Origin: Sulfurovum sp.
Lineage (GTDB): Bacteria > Campylobacterota > Campylobacteria > Campylobacterales > Sulfurovaceae
Reading direction: 5' to 3'
Length of the DNA stretch: 16,317 nucleotides
Assembly (NCBI GenBank): GCA_022729615.1
Contig: DZAQ01000021.1
Location: forward strand, 1 to 16,317
Shown here: positions 1-6,243 of the stretch, piece after piece
Layout of the letters: each line of letters starts with the position of its first letter
Numbering within the stretch: the first letter of the stretch is position 1
Made by a program: the position numbers and the translations under genes
Notes under the pieces: model-generated
What the model was told of the DNA's origin: nothing
Databases searched by the model: none
Seen by the model: the letters and a program-made list of their open reading frames with translations, nothing else

Positions 1-9
1 ATGTGTTTA

Positions 10-936
10 TTATATCCTCTCCTTTTGAAGATACAGATCGATATCCGCAAATATGCTCTCATCTATCTCTAATTGTAGCTTCATAATCGATAACGGCAAC
101 TTAAACTGCGCCATCTTAACCGCATCTTTTTGTGTCACGAGCAGCGAATCGGCGCCATATCTTTGCACCAAATCAGCCAACTCCGCCTCATCGAAGTAGG
201 CATGGTCAGACAAATAGCGCTTGTAAACCACTCCTTGAGGCAAAAACAGATCCAACCTCTGCGGATGGGAGATCGCAGTGGCAAGGAGCATCTTTGGGCT
301 GAGATTTTCATAGGAGACGCTCCGCTTGAAATCCCTATTTTCCCTCAAGACCAAATCAGCATACCCTTTTGTAAATGCAAATTCACGAAACGGACCTGCC
401 GGAAACGGAAGACTATTGAGTATCACCTCCGGCTCAAGCAAAATCTCAAATTTTTTGATATCGACACGGTTGAATCCATCATCCAGAATGATAAGTTTTG
501 CCCCCTGCCTGGTTGCCTCTAAAATCGCGCTCTTGCGGTTCTCGCTGACGATGACGCTGCACTCGGGCAAGGAGAGCGCCATAAGCATCGCCTCATCTCC
601 GCTCTGCTCGACATTTGCCAAGATTTGTCCATCGCGGCTGACTTGCACAAACCCTTTGCTTTTGCGCCCATAGCCTCTGGAGATGATGACCGCACCCTCA
701 TATCTCGAAGCTAGAGCCATCACAAACGGTGTTTTGCCGCTCCCGCCTGCGATCAGATTGCCCACGCTAACAATTGGAACACCAAATGACTCTTTTATTG
801 CCGTGACGCGCCTTAGATACATCATAGCGCCATAGAGCAAAGAGAGCGGGAGCAAAAAGAGGATGACAATCCGATGGAGAAATTTTGGAGCAAAAAACAA
901 CGCCTCGAAAAAATTTTTGATTTGCTCGGATCTCAT
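10..936 (-). CDS. lpxK: Tetraacyldisaccharide 4'-kinase LpxK
   Basis: LpxK phosphorylates the 4' position of the tetraacyldisaccharide lipid A precursor at the cytoplasmic face of the inner membrane, late in the Raetz pathway. With an ATG start the protein has 308 residues, normal for the family. Visible features are an N-terminal hydrophobic membrane-anchoring segment (about 22-40), the family P-loop with AGGSGKT at 63-69 preceded by SVGN, SRGYGRK at 86-92, DDGF at 152-155, PAGPFRE at 179-185 and TQKDAVK at 268-274. It follows the DegT-family gene by 2 nt and is surely cotranscribed with it. The start is ambiguous: ATG at 936 has GAGG directly against it, whereas a TTG at 942 would overlap the upstream TGA as TTGA. 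I chose ATG. Identity is secure; only the start is uncertain. Confidence 0.95.
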   Translation of the reverse strand: MRSEQIKNFFEALFFAPKFLHRIVILFLLPLSLLYGAMMYLRRVTAIKESFGVPIVSVGNLIAGGSGKTPFVMALASRYEGAVIISRGYGRKSKGFVQVSRDGQILANVEQSGDEAMLMALSLPECSVIVSENRKSAILEATRQGAKLIILDDGFNRVDIKKFEILLEPEVILNSLPFPAGPFREFAFTKGYADLVLRENRDFKRSVSYENLSPKMLLATAISHPQRLDLFLPQGVVYKRYLSDHAYFDEAELADLVQRYGADSLLVTQKDAVKMAQFKLPLSIMKLQLEIDESIFADIDLYLQKERI

Positions 937-938
937 CC

Positions 939-2075
939 TCAAATATGCGCTTTTGCCACCTTGATAACTGCGTTGCAGACAGTATCCACATCTTCGTCCG
1001 AAAGAGAGTTGTAGATAGGAAGCGACATCACTTTCTGGAAGACACTAAGAGCGACAGGAAAATCAAATACTTTAATATCGTACTTTTTTTTGTAGTAACT
1101 CGTCAGATGCAAAGGGATATAGTGCAGCCCGATACTCACACCCTCTTTTTTCAACTCTCTGGCGAAATGATCCCGATTTTTATCGATCTCGATGATAAAA
1201 TGGCGGAAAATATGCTCTCCATTGTCTTTTGGCAGTTTCACATGAGCAACACCTTGCAGCCGCTCCAGATATCGTTTGGCGATAGCTTGTCGTCTGAGTA
1301 TAAATGAATCAATTTTCTCGAACTGCGCGAGACAAACAGCCGCATTGATCTCGCTCATATCATACTTCCATCCGATATCGATCACATCATAGAGATAGTC
1401 AACCTGCTCGTACGAGCCTCCTCTTCCATCACTGATAGCATGCGTACGGATCAGCTTGGCGCGTTCATAAAGCGACTCATCATCCGTCACCAATATACCG
1501 CCCTGCACGATACTCTGATGCAAATGCGGCGCAAAACTAAAGGTTGTCATATCCGCTCCGGTACTGCCGATCTTTTGACCGCCAAAGCTTGATCCCATCG
1601 CATCGGATGCATCTTCAACCACTTGCACATTATGAGATTTGGCGATCTCGTAGAGTCTCTTAATATCACACGACTGCCCCGCCATGTGGTTGACGATGAC
1701 CGCTCTTAGCTTTTTGCTTCTGTTTTTTGCAAGCAGTTCATCCAGCTTTTCAAGATCGATATTGTATCCATCCGCATCACAGTCAACAAAGAGAGGCTCC
1801 GCATCAAAGTGCCGTACCACTTCAGGTATATCGGGATAGCCGTTGACGCTGCAGACGACTTTATCCCCGCGCTTGAGATCAAGTGCGCACATGGCTAGAT
1901 GCAGAGCCGATGTGCCGCTATTGACGGCCAAAACATATTTGGCGCCGATATACTCTTGCAAACTCTTCTCCAGCGCTTCAACCTTTGATTTGCCATCCAG
2001 GCTCAGCACCTCATTGATATACTGATTTTCTTTTCCGGAGATTACGGGAGTATAAAAAGGTATTTCTTTTGTCAT
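939..2075 (-). CDS. DegT/DnrJ/EryC1/StrS-family protein lacking the PLP lysine
   Basis: This full-length (378 aa) fold-type I protein belongs to the DegT sugar aminotransferase family. It shows NSGTSALHLA at 52-61, the PLP-contacting acidic pair E154-D155 in VVEDASDA, and conserved C-terminal blocks around DMSEINAA, GLHYIPLHL and MSLPIY. The loop that normally reads SFxPxK...GG reads SFAPHLHQSIVQGG (180-193). By register the Schiff-base lysine is L185, flanked by H184 and H186, and no other lysine lies nearby. Transamination by the usual route is therefore unlikely. Relatives such as ColD and the CDP-sugar dehydrase E1 carry His at that position and act as dehydratases, so a dehydratase or non-catalytic role is possible. 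The ATG at 2075 has GAGGG 6 nt upstream and a TATAAT -10 further up. The partner lpxK downstream suggests an envelope-glycan context. The substrate is unknown. Confidence 0.85.
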   Translation of the reverse strand: MTKEIPFYTPVISGKENQYINEVLSLDGKSKVEALEKSLQEYIGAKYVLAVNSGTSALHLAMCALDLKRGDKVVCSVNGYPDIPEVVRHFDAEPLFVDCDADGYNIDLEKLDELLAKNRSKKLRAVIVNHMAGQSCDIKRLYEIAKSHNVQVVEDASDAMGSSFGGQKIGSTGADMTTFSFAPHLHQSIVQGGILVTDDESLYERAKLIRTHAISDGRGGSYEQVDYLYDVIDIGWKYDMSEINAAVCLAQFEKIDSFILRRQAIAKRYLERLQGVAHVKLPKDNGEHIFRHFIIEIDKNRDHFARELKKEGVSIGLHYIPLHLTSYYKKKYDIKVFDFPVALSVFQKVMSLPIYNSLSDEDVDTVCNAVIKVAKAHI

Positions 2076-2105
2076 ATGGAACCCTCAATCTTAATATATT
2101 TTTTG

Positions 2106-2111
2106 ATTATA
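2106..2111 (-). promoter_or_regulatory. -10 element for the DegT-lpxK operon
   Basis: A perfect TATAAT reads on the minus strand here, about 31 nt upstream of the ATG at 2075. It is followed by an AT-rich leader and a GAGGG ribosome site. No clear -35 is seen, in keeping with Campylobacterota sigma-70 promoters. It lies in the 72-nt gap downstream of the DUF455 gene, so the DegT-lpxK pair can be transcribed independently. Confidence 0.55.
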
Positions 2112-2147
2112 GCTCAACTAATTTTAATTCAACTTAACATAACCCTA

Positions 2148-2972
2148 TCACAACTCTCTACAATCTTCCGCTCCAAGCTCCAAGAGTTCGCCGCAAGAAA
2201 ATCCGGCTGCTCTGCGTGCCTCGACATTGATATGCGGGCGATGTTTTTTTCTCAGATTATACCTCTCAAGGAGTTCCATATAGTGGGATTCCGCCTCGAT
2301 CCCCTGCTCCGCGCAAAGAGTTCGAAACCATTTATCACCCTTTTGGACATGGACTATCTCCTCTTGGTAGATCACCTCAAGCGCCTCCACAAGGCGGGCA
2401 ACGAGCGGATTTTTGCGTTTGTTATGCAGTTTTTTGATGATTTGGGGATTGACATCCAAACCGCTCGCCTCGAAATATCGGGGGATAACCGCCATACGGT
2501 CAAGCAGATTGTCTGCTGTGTGCACGCTTGCATCAAAAAGCCCGCTGTGCACCGGAAAGTCGCCGTATTCAAAATCCAATTCCCCTAGCAGCGATTTGAG
2601 CATTCGGAAATGACGGATCTCATCCATGGCAACCTCAAGCCAATCGATCTTGTATTTAAGAGACATAAAAGGGTATCTATACACAGCGTCCAAAGCGAGA
2701 TCGATCGCAGAGTATTCGATATGCAAGATCGCATGCACAAGCGCCGCCAACCCCTCAATACTCTCAAAATCTCGCCTTGCTGGGAGCGATTTCGGCTCAA
2801 CAATTTGACAGATCGATGCATAGGAGGGGTGGTTGAATTTTTTGGGATCCGACTCGCCAAGAAACTCAGTGCAATTTTCGGTACAATACTCCAAACACCT
2901 CAGAGCAAGAGTCTCTTTGATCTCGATATCGCTTGAGGTGATAGCCTGTTCTAAAAGTAAATAGATATTCAT
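2148..2972 (-). CDS. DUF455 ferritin-like protein
   Basis: This 274-residue protein matches the DUF455 (COG2833) ferritin-like family, whose members are predicted helical-bundle di-iron proteins of unknown substrate. Candidate metal ligands are spread over the bundle: E86 in HIEYSAIDLA, E118 and H121 in the EIRHF motif, and E204/E205 with H208 in the EEIVHV motif, which leads into a conserved GDKWF. I placed the start at ATG 2972. The reading frame stays open 19 codons further, but those codons lie inside the divergent hydrolase gene and do not resemble the family N-terminus. No Shine-Dalgarno sequence precedes ATG 2972; a TATAAT lies 7-12 nt upstream instead, so the transcript may be leaderless. 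It likely handles a metal-dependent oxidation, but this is a family-level guess. Confidence 0.8.
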   Translation of the reverse strand: MNIYLLLEQAITSSDIEIKETLALRCLEYCTENCTEFLGESDPKKFNHPSYASICQIVEPKSLPARRDFESIEGLAALVHAILHIEYSAIDLALDAVYRYPFMSLKYKIDWLEVAMDEIRHFRMLKSLLGELDFEYGDFPVHSGLFDASVHTADNLLDRMAVIPRYFEASGLDVNPQIIKKLHNKRKNPLVARLVEALEVIYQEEIVHVQKGDKWFRTLCAEQGIEAESHYMELLERYNLRKKHRPHINVEARRAAGFSCGELLELGAEDCREL

Positions 2973-2978
2973 AGGAGA

Positions 2979-2984
2979 ATTATA
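2979..2984 (-). promoter_or_regulatory. Candidate -10 for a leaderless DUF455 transcript
   Basis: The 8-base palindrome ATTATAAT at 2979-2986 supplies TATAAT on both strands inside the 16-nt gap between two divergent start codons. On the minus strand, initiation 6-7 nt downstream would fall at 2973-2972, exactly on the ATG of the DUF455 gene, which has no ribosome binding site. On the plus strand the same element sits too close to the hydrolase ATG (2989) to serve it. Confidence 0.35.
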
Positions 2985-2988
2985 ATCT

Positions 2989-3591
2989 ATGGAGATTAAA
3001 ATCCAACCCATGGGGTACACACAAACCAACTGCTATATCGTTACCATCGACGGCAAAGATTTGGTGATCGATCCAGGCATGGATGCCGCCGATTGGGTCA
3101 TCAGAAATTCGCATAATGTCATCGCCATTCTCAATACCCACGGACATTTCGACCATGTATGGAGCAATGCGGAACTCAAAAAGAGACTGGGCGCCCCCAT
3201 CTATGCCCCCAAAGGGGATGCCTTTATGCTCAGCAGCGACCCCCTCAGACAAGGCACGCCGCCAAGCAAAGCAGATCATTTGGTCGATGGGGATGAAACG
3301 CTTGATATCGGGGGTATCAAAGTCAAATACCGCCACTTCCCGGGACACACACCCGGATGCAGTATCATCGAGATAGAGGATGTCTGGTTCAGCGGGGATT
3401 TTCTTTTCAAAAAATCTATAGGAAGATGGGACTTCCCCTCCTCAAGTGCCGCAGATATGGCAAAAAGCCTTGAGAAAGTATCAAAAATCAAAGAGGATTT
3501 CACACTCTACCCCGGTCACGGACCCGCCTCTACACTCAAAAAAGAGCAGCAAACCATCCCGTATTGGCTGGATGCTGTCAAGAGAGACTAG
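2989..3591 (+). CDS. MBL-fold metallohydrolase (glyoxalase II-like)
   Basis: This is a compact (200 aa) metallo-beta-lactamase-fold hydrolase of the glyoxalase II type, as I recall for C. jejuni Cj0809c. The complete dinuclear metal site is visible: H51-x-H53-x-D55-H56 in THGHFDHV, H120 in PGHTPG, D137 in FSGDFLF and H177 in YPGHGP. No signal peptide is present, so it should be cytoplasmic. It lacks the C-terminal substrate-binding domain of classical glyoxalase II, so thioester hydrolysis is plausible but the substrate is unproven. The ATG at 2989 is preceded by AGGAG at 2973-2977 with an 11-nt spacer. It is divergent from the DUF455 gene and converges on the response regulator gene downstream. 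Confidence 0.9.
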   Translation: MEIKIQPMGYTQTNCYIVTIDGKDLVIDPGMDAADWVIRNSHNVIAILNTHGHFDHVWSNAELKKRLGAPIYAPKGDAFMLSSDPLRQGTPPSKADHLVDGDETLDIGGIKVKYRHFPGHTPGCSIIEIEDVWFSGDFLFKKSIGRWDFPSSSAADMAKSLEKVSKIKEDFTLYPGHGPASTLKKEQQTIPYWLDAVKRD

Positions 3592-3639
3592 AAAAAGGGT
3601 GTCGGAAAATGGAGATTTTGGAGCAGCCAAATGAGATCC

Positions 3640-4299
3640 CTAATAAGAGAACTTATACCCTCGGCGTCTTACCGTATGAATGACTTGAAAACCCAAAATA
3701 CTTTTGAGGCGTTTACGGATCTGATTGATAGCGACCTCTACGGTATTGTCGCTCACATATTCAGGCTCTTCCCATAAGGCATTGATGATCTCATCTTTGG
3801 AGAAGACCCGCTGTTTTCGCAGCGCCAGATAGGCGAGGATGTCAAAAGTTTTTCCGTTCAAGGAGACTATCTTCTCATCATACTCTATCTTTTTGTTGGC
3901 GATATCTATTACCAGTTTGCCTACATCTATCTTCGTGCCAAAAAGATGGCGCATATTTGCCAAAACTCTTGCTGCGACCAAATCCGGTTCATTTGTATGA
4001 TTGTGCACCACATCATCCGCGCCAAGAGCAAAATATCCTCCCTGCTGTTTCGCATCCTCGGTCAAAATAATTATCTTCGTTTCACTTTTTTTGCGTTTGA
4101 CATCATTGATATACCGTTCCAATGAAAATTTCACACCTTCATCGACGACTATGACAAGCTCATAGTGTCTAAAATCAGTAAAATTTGTAGCATCATAGAG
4201 ATCTTTTGCGTGATCAACTATGCAAATAAAATATTTTCCAAGCTCGATCTCAAGATCTCTAACGCCCTCTTCATCCATACCAACAGTTAATATTCTCAT
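3640..4299 (-). CDS. HsrA/CosR-like atypical orphan response regulator
   Basis: This is a 219-residue OmpR/PhoB-type DNA-binding regulator. The winged helix (about 125-219) strongly resembles HP1043/HsrA of Helicobacter and CosR of Campylobacter, with ALWEEPE at 174-180, NTVEVAINQIRKRL at 185-198 and the wing RRRGYKF at 211-217. The receiver (1-118) is degenerate: the phospho-acceptor position in ELVIVVDEG is V52, the acidic pair at the beta1 end is replaced (VGMDEE), and the conserved lysine before the beta5 proline is absent (HNHTNEP). It should therefore act without phosphorylation, as known for HsrA/CosR, which are essential or oxidative-stress regulators. It may be the true orthologue or a paralogue; the receiver is quite diverged. 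No kinase gene is adjacent. The AT-rich upstream region contains TTAGTTT repeats suggestive of autoregulation. Confidence 0.85.
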   Translation of the reverse strand: MRILTVGMDEEGVRDLEIELGKYFICIVDHAKDLYDATNFTDFRHYELVIVVDEGVKFSLERYINDVKRKKSETKIIILTEDAKQQGGYFALGADDVVHNHTNEPDLVAARVLANMRHLFGTKIDVGKLVIDIANKKIEYDEKIVSLNGKTFDILAYLALRKQRVFSKDEIINALWEEPEYVSDNTVEVAINQIRKRLKSILGFQVIHTVRRRGYKFSY

Positions 4300-4375
4300 A
4301 TATACACTCTACCCTTCACTCTCAACATGCAAAGCCACATTGAGATACCGGAAAAACATTCCGGCTAATATTAAG

Positions 4376-4432
4376 TTAGTTTATACCAAAAAAATGCTTA
4401 TTAAAAAATAAAAGTAATTTTTAGTTTAGTTT
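4376..4432. repeat. Three TTAGTTT repeats upstream of the response regulator
   Basis: The 7-mer TTAGTTT occurs at 4376-4382, 4421-4427 and 4426-4432 in the gap between cmoB and the regulator gene. The first copy overlaps the minus-strand -10 element and the other two overlap each other, with start spacings of 45 and 50 bases. This placement suits an operator for self-regulation, but AT-rich DNA makes chance recurrence possible. Confidence 0.35.
4380..4385 (-). promoter_or_regulatory. -10 element for the response regulator gene
   Basis: TATAAA reads on the minus strand directly after a run of seven Ts and GG, an arrangement typical of Campylobacterota vegetative promoters. It would give a leader of roughly 70-75 nt before the ATG at 4299. 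The leader contains a small CCGGAA/TTCCGG hairpin at 4348-4364. Confidence 0.5.
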
Positions 4433-4459
4433 GGATATTTTAATATTTATCTTATTTTT

Positions 4460-4492
4460 AAAAAAAATCGATGCGCAATTAAACTTTTAATG
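4460..4492 (-). terminator. Possible weak terminator after cmoB
   Basis: On the minus strand an imperfect GCATTAAA/TTTAATTGC stem overlaps the cmoB stop codon and is followed, after a short GCATCG stretch, by a run of eight Ts (4460-4467). The stem is AT-rich with mismatches, so termination would be inefficient. It marks the end of the rny-to-cmoB operon. Confidence 0.3.
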
Positions 4493-5381
4493 CTTTTATA
4501 TAGACTCTTTTGGGTGCAGGATACCCCTCGATAGTCAATGTCTCATCTTGATCATCCAAAAAATCTTCCAAACTCTGCGAATCGATCCAATCAGTTTTGC
4601 GCTGTTCCTCTTGCTCGGTTTTTTTGACTGCCAACACCTCTACACTCGCAAATCCTGCGCGATAGCACCAATTTTTGAGCGCATTGATCGTAGGAATGAA
4701 ATAGATATTGGGTATTTTCGAATAACGATCTTTGGGTGTCAGACAGATATCTTCATCCCCGTCTATCATAAAGGTATCCAAGAAAAGCTCTCCGCCTTTG
4801 TTGAGCCCTTTAAAGAGTGATTTAAGCGTCGCTATCGGGTCACTGCGATGGTAGAGGACACCAAGGCAAAAGAGGGTATCAAAACTATGCTCATAAAACT
4901 CCACATGCTCTACGCCCAAAAGTTCATAGACAATATCCGTGCGCAGATAATGGTTTAGAAGCTGAAATTGGCAATAGGTCAAAGCCGAGGGGTCGAAACC
5001 GACGAGCTTTTTGGGCTGATGGCGCTGCATCCGGAAGAGATAGTAGCCATTATTGCACCCGATATCTCCGACAACTTTATCTTTGAGGTCAAAATGCGGT
5101 TCAAGGAGATTGTATTTGATAAAGCTGTTCCACTCACTCTCGATCACTGTTTTTGAGAGTCGAAAAGGTCCTTTTCTCCATGGCTTCATCAATTTTGCAG
5201 TATCGAGTATCGATTGCTCCTGAGTGGAGCCGATGGAGGCAAAATCGATTTGCACGACATCTTCAAGCAATACACTCTCCACATCAAGCTTTGGAAGTGC
5301 AGCGATTGCCTCTTGCAGCGGCTGGATATTTTTCCAAAGAAGCCACTTTTGTCGCTCTTGGCGCAACGCCTCTAAGTTCAA
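4479..5381 (-). CDS. cmoB: tRNA U34 carboxymethyltransferase CmoB
   Basis: CmoB transfers a carboxymethyl group from carboxy-SAM (made by CmoA) to 5-hydroxyuridine at the wobble position of tRNAs, giving the cmo5U that broadens decoding. The 300-residue length fits the shorter epsilonproteobacterial form. Family landmarks are WRKGPF at 68-73, the SAM-binding GDIGCNNGYY at 105-114, GFDPS at 128-132, LGVLYHR at 173-179, LFLDTF at 199-204 and WCYRAGF at 238-244. The start is a TTG at 5381, 3 nt after the cyclophilin stop; no ATG occurs in frame before residue 65, and starting there would delete a conserved part. Only a weak AAAG-like ribosome site is visible, so translation is probably coupled to the upstream gene. 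It is the last gene of the rny cluster. No cmoA is in the window. Confidence 0.95.
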   Translation of the reverse strand: MNLEALRQERQKWLLWKNIQPLQEAIAALPKLDVESVLLEDVVQIDFASIGSTQEQSILDTAKLMKPWRKGPFRLSKTVIESEWNSFIKYNLLEPHFDLKDKVVGDIGCNNGYYLFRMQRHQPKKLVGFDPSALTYCQFQLLNHYLRTDIVYELLGVEHVEFYEHSFDTLFCLGVLYHRSDPIATLKSLFKGLNKGGELFLDTFMIDGDEDICLTPKDRYSKIPNIYFIPTINALKNWCYRAGFASVEVLAVKKTEQEEQRKTDWIDSQSLEDFLDDQDETLTIEGYPAPKRVYIKALKV

Positions 5382-5384
5382 ACG

Positions 5385-5948
5385 CTACTTTACCGTCACT
5401 TTTTCGATAACTTGTCTGAAAAGCGGTAGATCACCCGGTGTAGCCGTGGAGACACTCTCGATTTTTCGGACAACATCCTGCCCCTTGATCACCTCTCCAA
5501 AGATGGTATATCCGCCATTGAGATGAGGCGTAACTGCGGTTGTGATAAAAAACTGGCTTCCGTTCGTGTTGGGACCCCTGTTTGCCATCGCCAAAATATA
5601 GGGTCGGTCAAAGACTACATTGGGAGCAAATTCATCATCAAAATCTTTTTTCCAGATAGATTCACCGCCCGTACCTGTCCCCTCGGGATCACCCCCCTGG
5701 ATCATAAATCCTTTGATAACTCTGTGAAAAATAAGACCGTTATAGTATCCGTTTTTCGCATGGGTGACAAAGTTCTCAACAGCGCGAGGCGCGATTTTTG
5801 GAAAGAGTCGCAGTTCGATCGACCCTTGATTGGTTTGCATAACTACGATAATATCTTTTTGCGGGCTCTTTGATATTTGAGTATTTTGAGCAAATCCGGC
5901 AGAAACAAGACCAAGCGCCGTCAAGGCGATAAGAACTATCTTTCGCAT
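5385..5948 (-). CDS. Exported cyclophilin-type peptidyl-prolyl isomerase
   Basis: This 187-residue protein is a single-domain cyclophilin catalysing proline cis-trans isomerisation during protein folding. An N-terminal signal peptide (MRKIV followed by a hydrophobic stretch and an AGFA cleavage site near residue 20) predicts a periplasmic location. The active site is intact: R76 in IFHR, F81 and Q84 in GFMIQGGD, and SQFFIT at 131-136. The position equivalent to the cyclosporin-binding tryptophan is L143 (PHLNGGYTIFG), as in many bacterial cyclophilins. The ATG at 5948 overlaps the end of the small upstream gene by 13 nt and has no clear Shine-Dalgarno sequence, which points to translational coupling. 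It is placed between that small gene and cmoB. Confidence 0.95.
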   Translation of the reverse strand: MRKIVLIALTALGLVSAGFAQNTQISKSPQKDIIVVMQTNQGSIELRLFPKIAPRAVENFVTHAKNGYYNGLIFHRVIKGFMIQGGDPEGTGTGGESIWKKDFDDEFAPNVVFDRPYILAMANRGPNTNGSQFFITTAVTPHLNGGYTIFGEVIKGQDVVRKIESVSTATPGDLPLFRQVIEKVTVK

Positions 5949-6238
5949 AGACCGGAATCGCAGTGATCAATTTTTAATCTCTTGAGGATTTTATTGAAAA
6001 AATCCCCTCCGGTTCTATGAATATCATCATGAAACTCAATATAATAGGCTTGGATATCCGGTCTATCATTGGAAATCTTTTCGAAAATAAAGGGTGTCAT
6101 TCCGGTCTCATTTTTGACCTCTTTGATCGCTGCTTCAATCTCTTTTTTGAGATCAGGACAATCTCCAAACAATAAACTCATCGTCTCGTAACGCTCTTCC
6201 ATTCGTATATGTGCACGAATATTAGTACATTTTTCCAC
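5936..6238 (-). CDS. Small conserved-looking protein of unknown function
   Basis: I do not recognise this 100-residue protein. It is acidic and basic throughout, apparently soluble, with no signal peptide or membrane segment. Residues about 28-43 look helical (LKKEIEAAIKEVKNE), and it has four cysteines, two of them in the tail DHCDSGLC (92-99). The likely start is a GTG at 6238, supported by GAGG 8 nt upstream; that GAGG is formed by the last codons of rny, whose stop lies 5 nt before the GTG. An ATG at codon 13 or 20 is an alternative. Its end overlaps the cyclophilin start by 13 nt. The tight packing between rny and the cyclophilin gene is good evidence that it is a real gene, but gives no function. 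Its tail cysteines could bind metal or form a disulfide. Confidence 0.75.
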   Translation of the reverse strand: MEKCTNIRAHIRMEERYETMSLLFGDCPDLKKEIEAAIKEVKNETGMTPFIFEKISNDRPDIQAYYIEFHDDIHRTGGDFFNKILKRLKIDHCDSGLCER

Positions 6239-6243
6239 TGTTT

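Noticed and set aside
2981..2986. Plus-strand TATAAT as promoter of the hydrolase gene
   Set aside because: It ends 2 nt before the ATG at 2989, so initiation would fall inside the start of the gene and lose the AGGAG site.
2973..3029. 19-codon N-terminal extension of the DUF455 gene
   Set aside because: It lies inside the divergent hydrolase coding region, has no ribosome site, and does not look like the family N-terminus; ATG 2972 is preferred.
3592..3639. Possible terminator between the convergent hydrolase and regulator genes
   Set aside because: Only 4-5 bp stems (for example AAAAT/ATTTT, TTGG/CCAA) can be drawn and no T run follows; nothing convincing.
4348..4364. CCGGAA/TTCCGG hairpin in the regulator leader as a terminator
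   Set aside because: Perfect 6-bp stem with 5-nt loop, but no T run on either strand; at most a leader structure, mentioned with the promoter.
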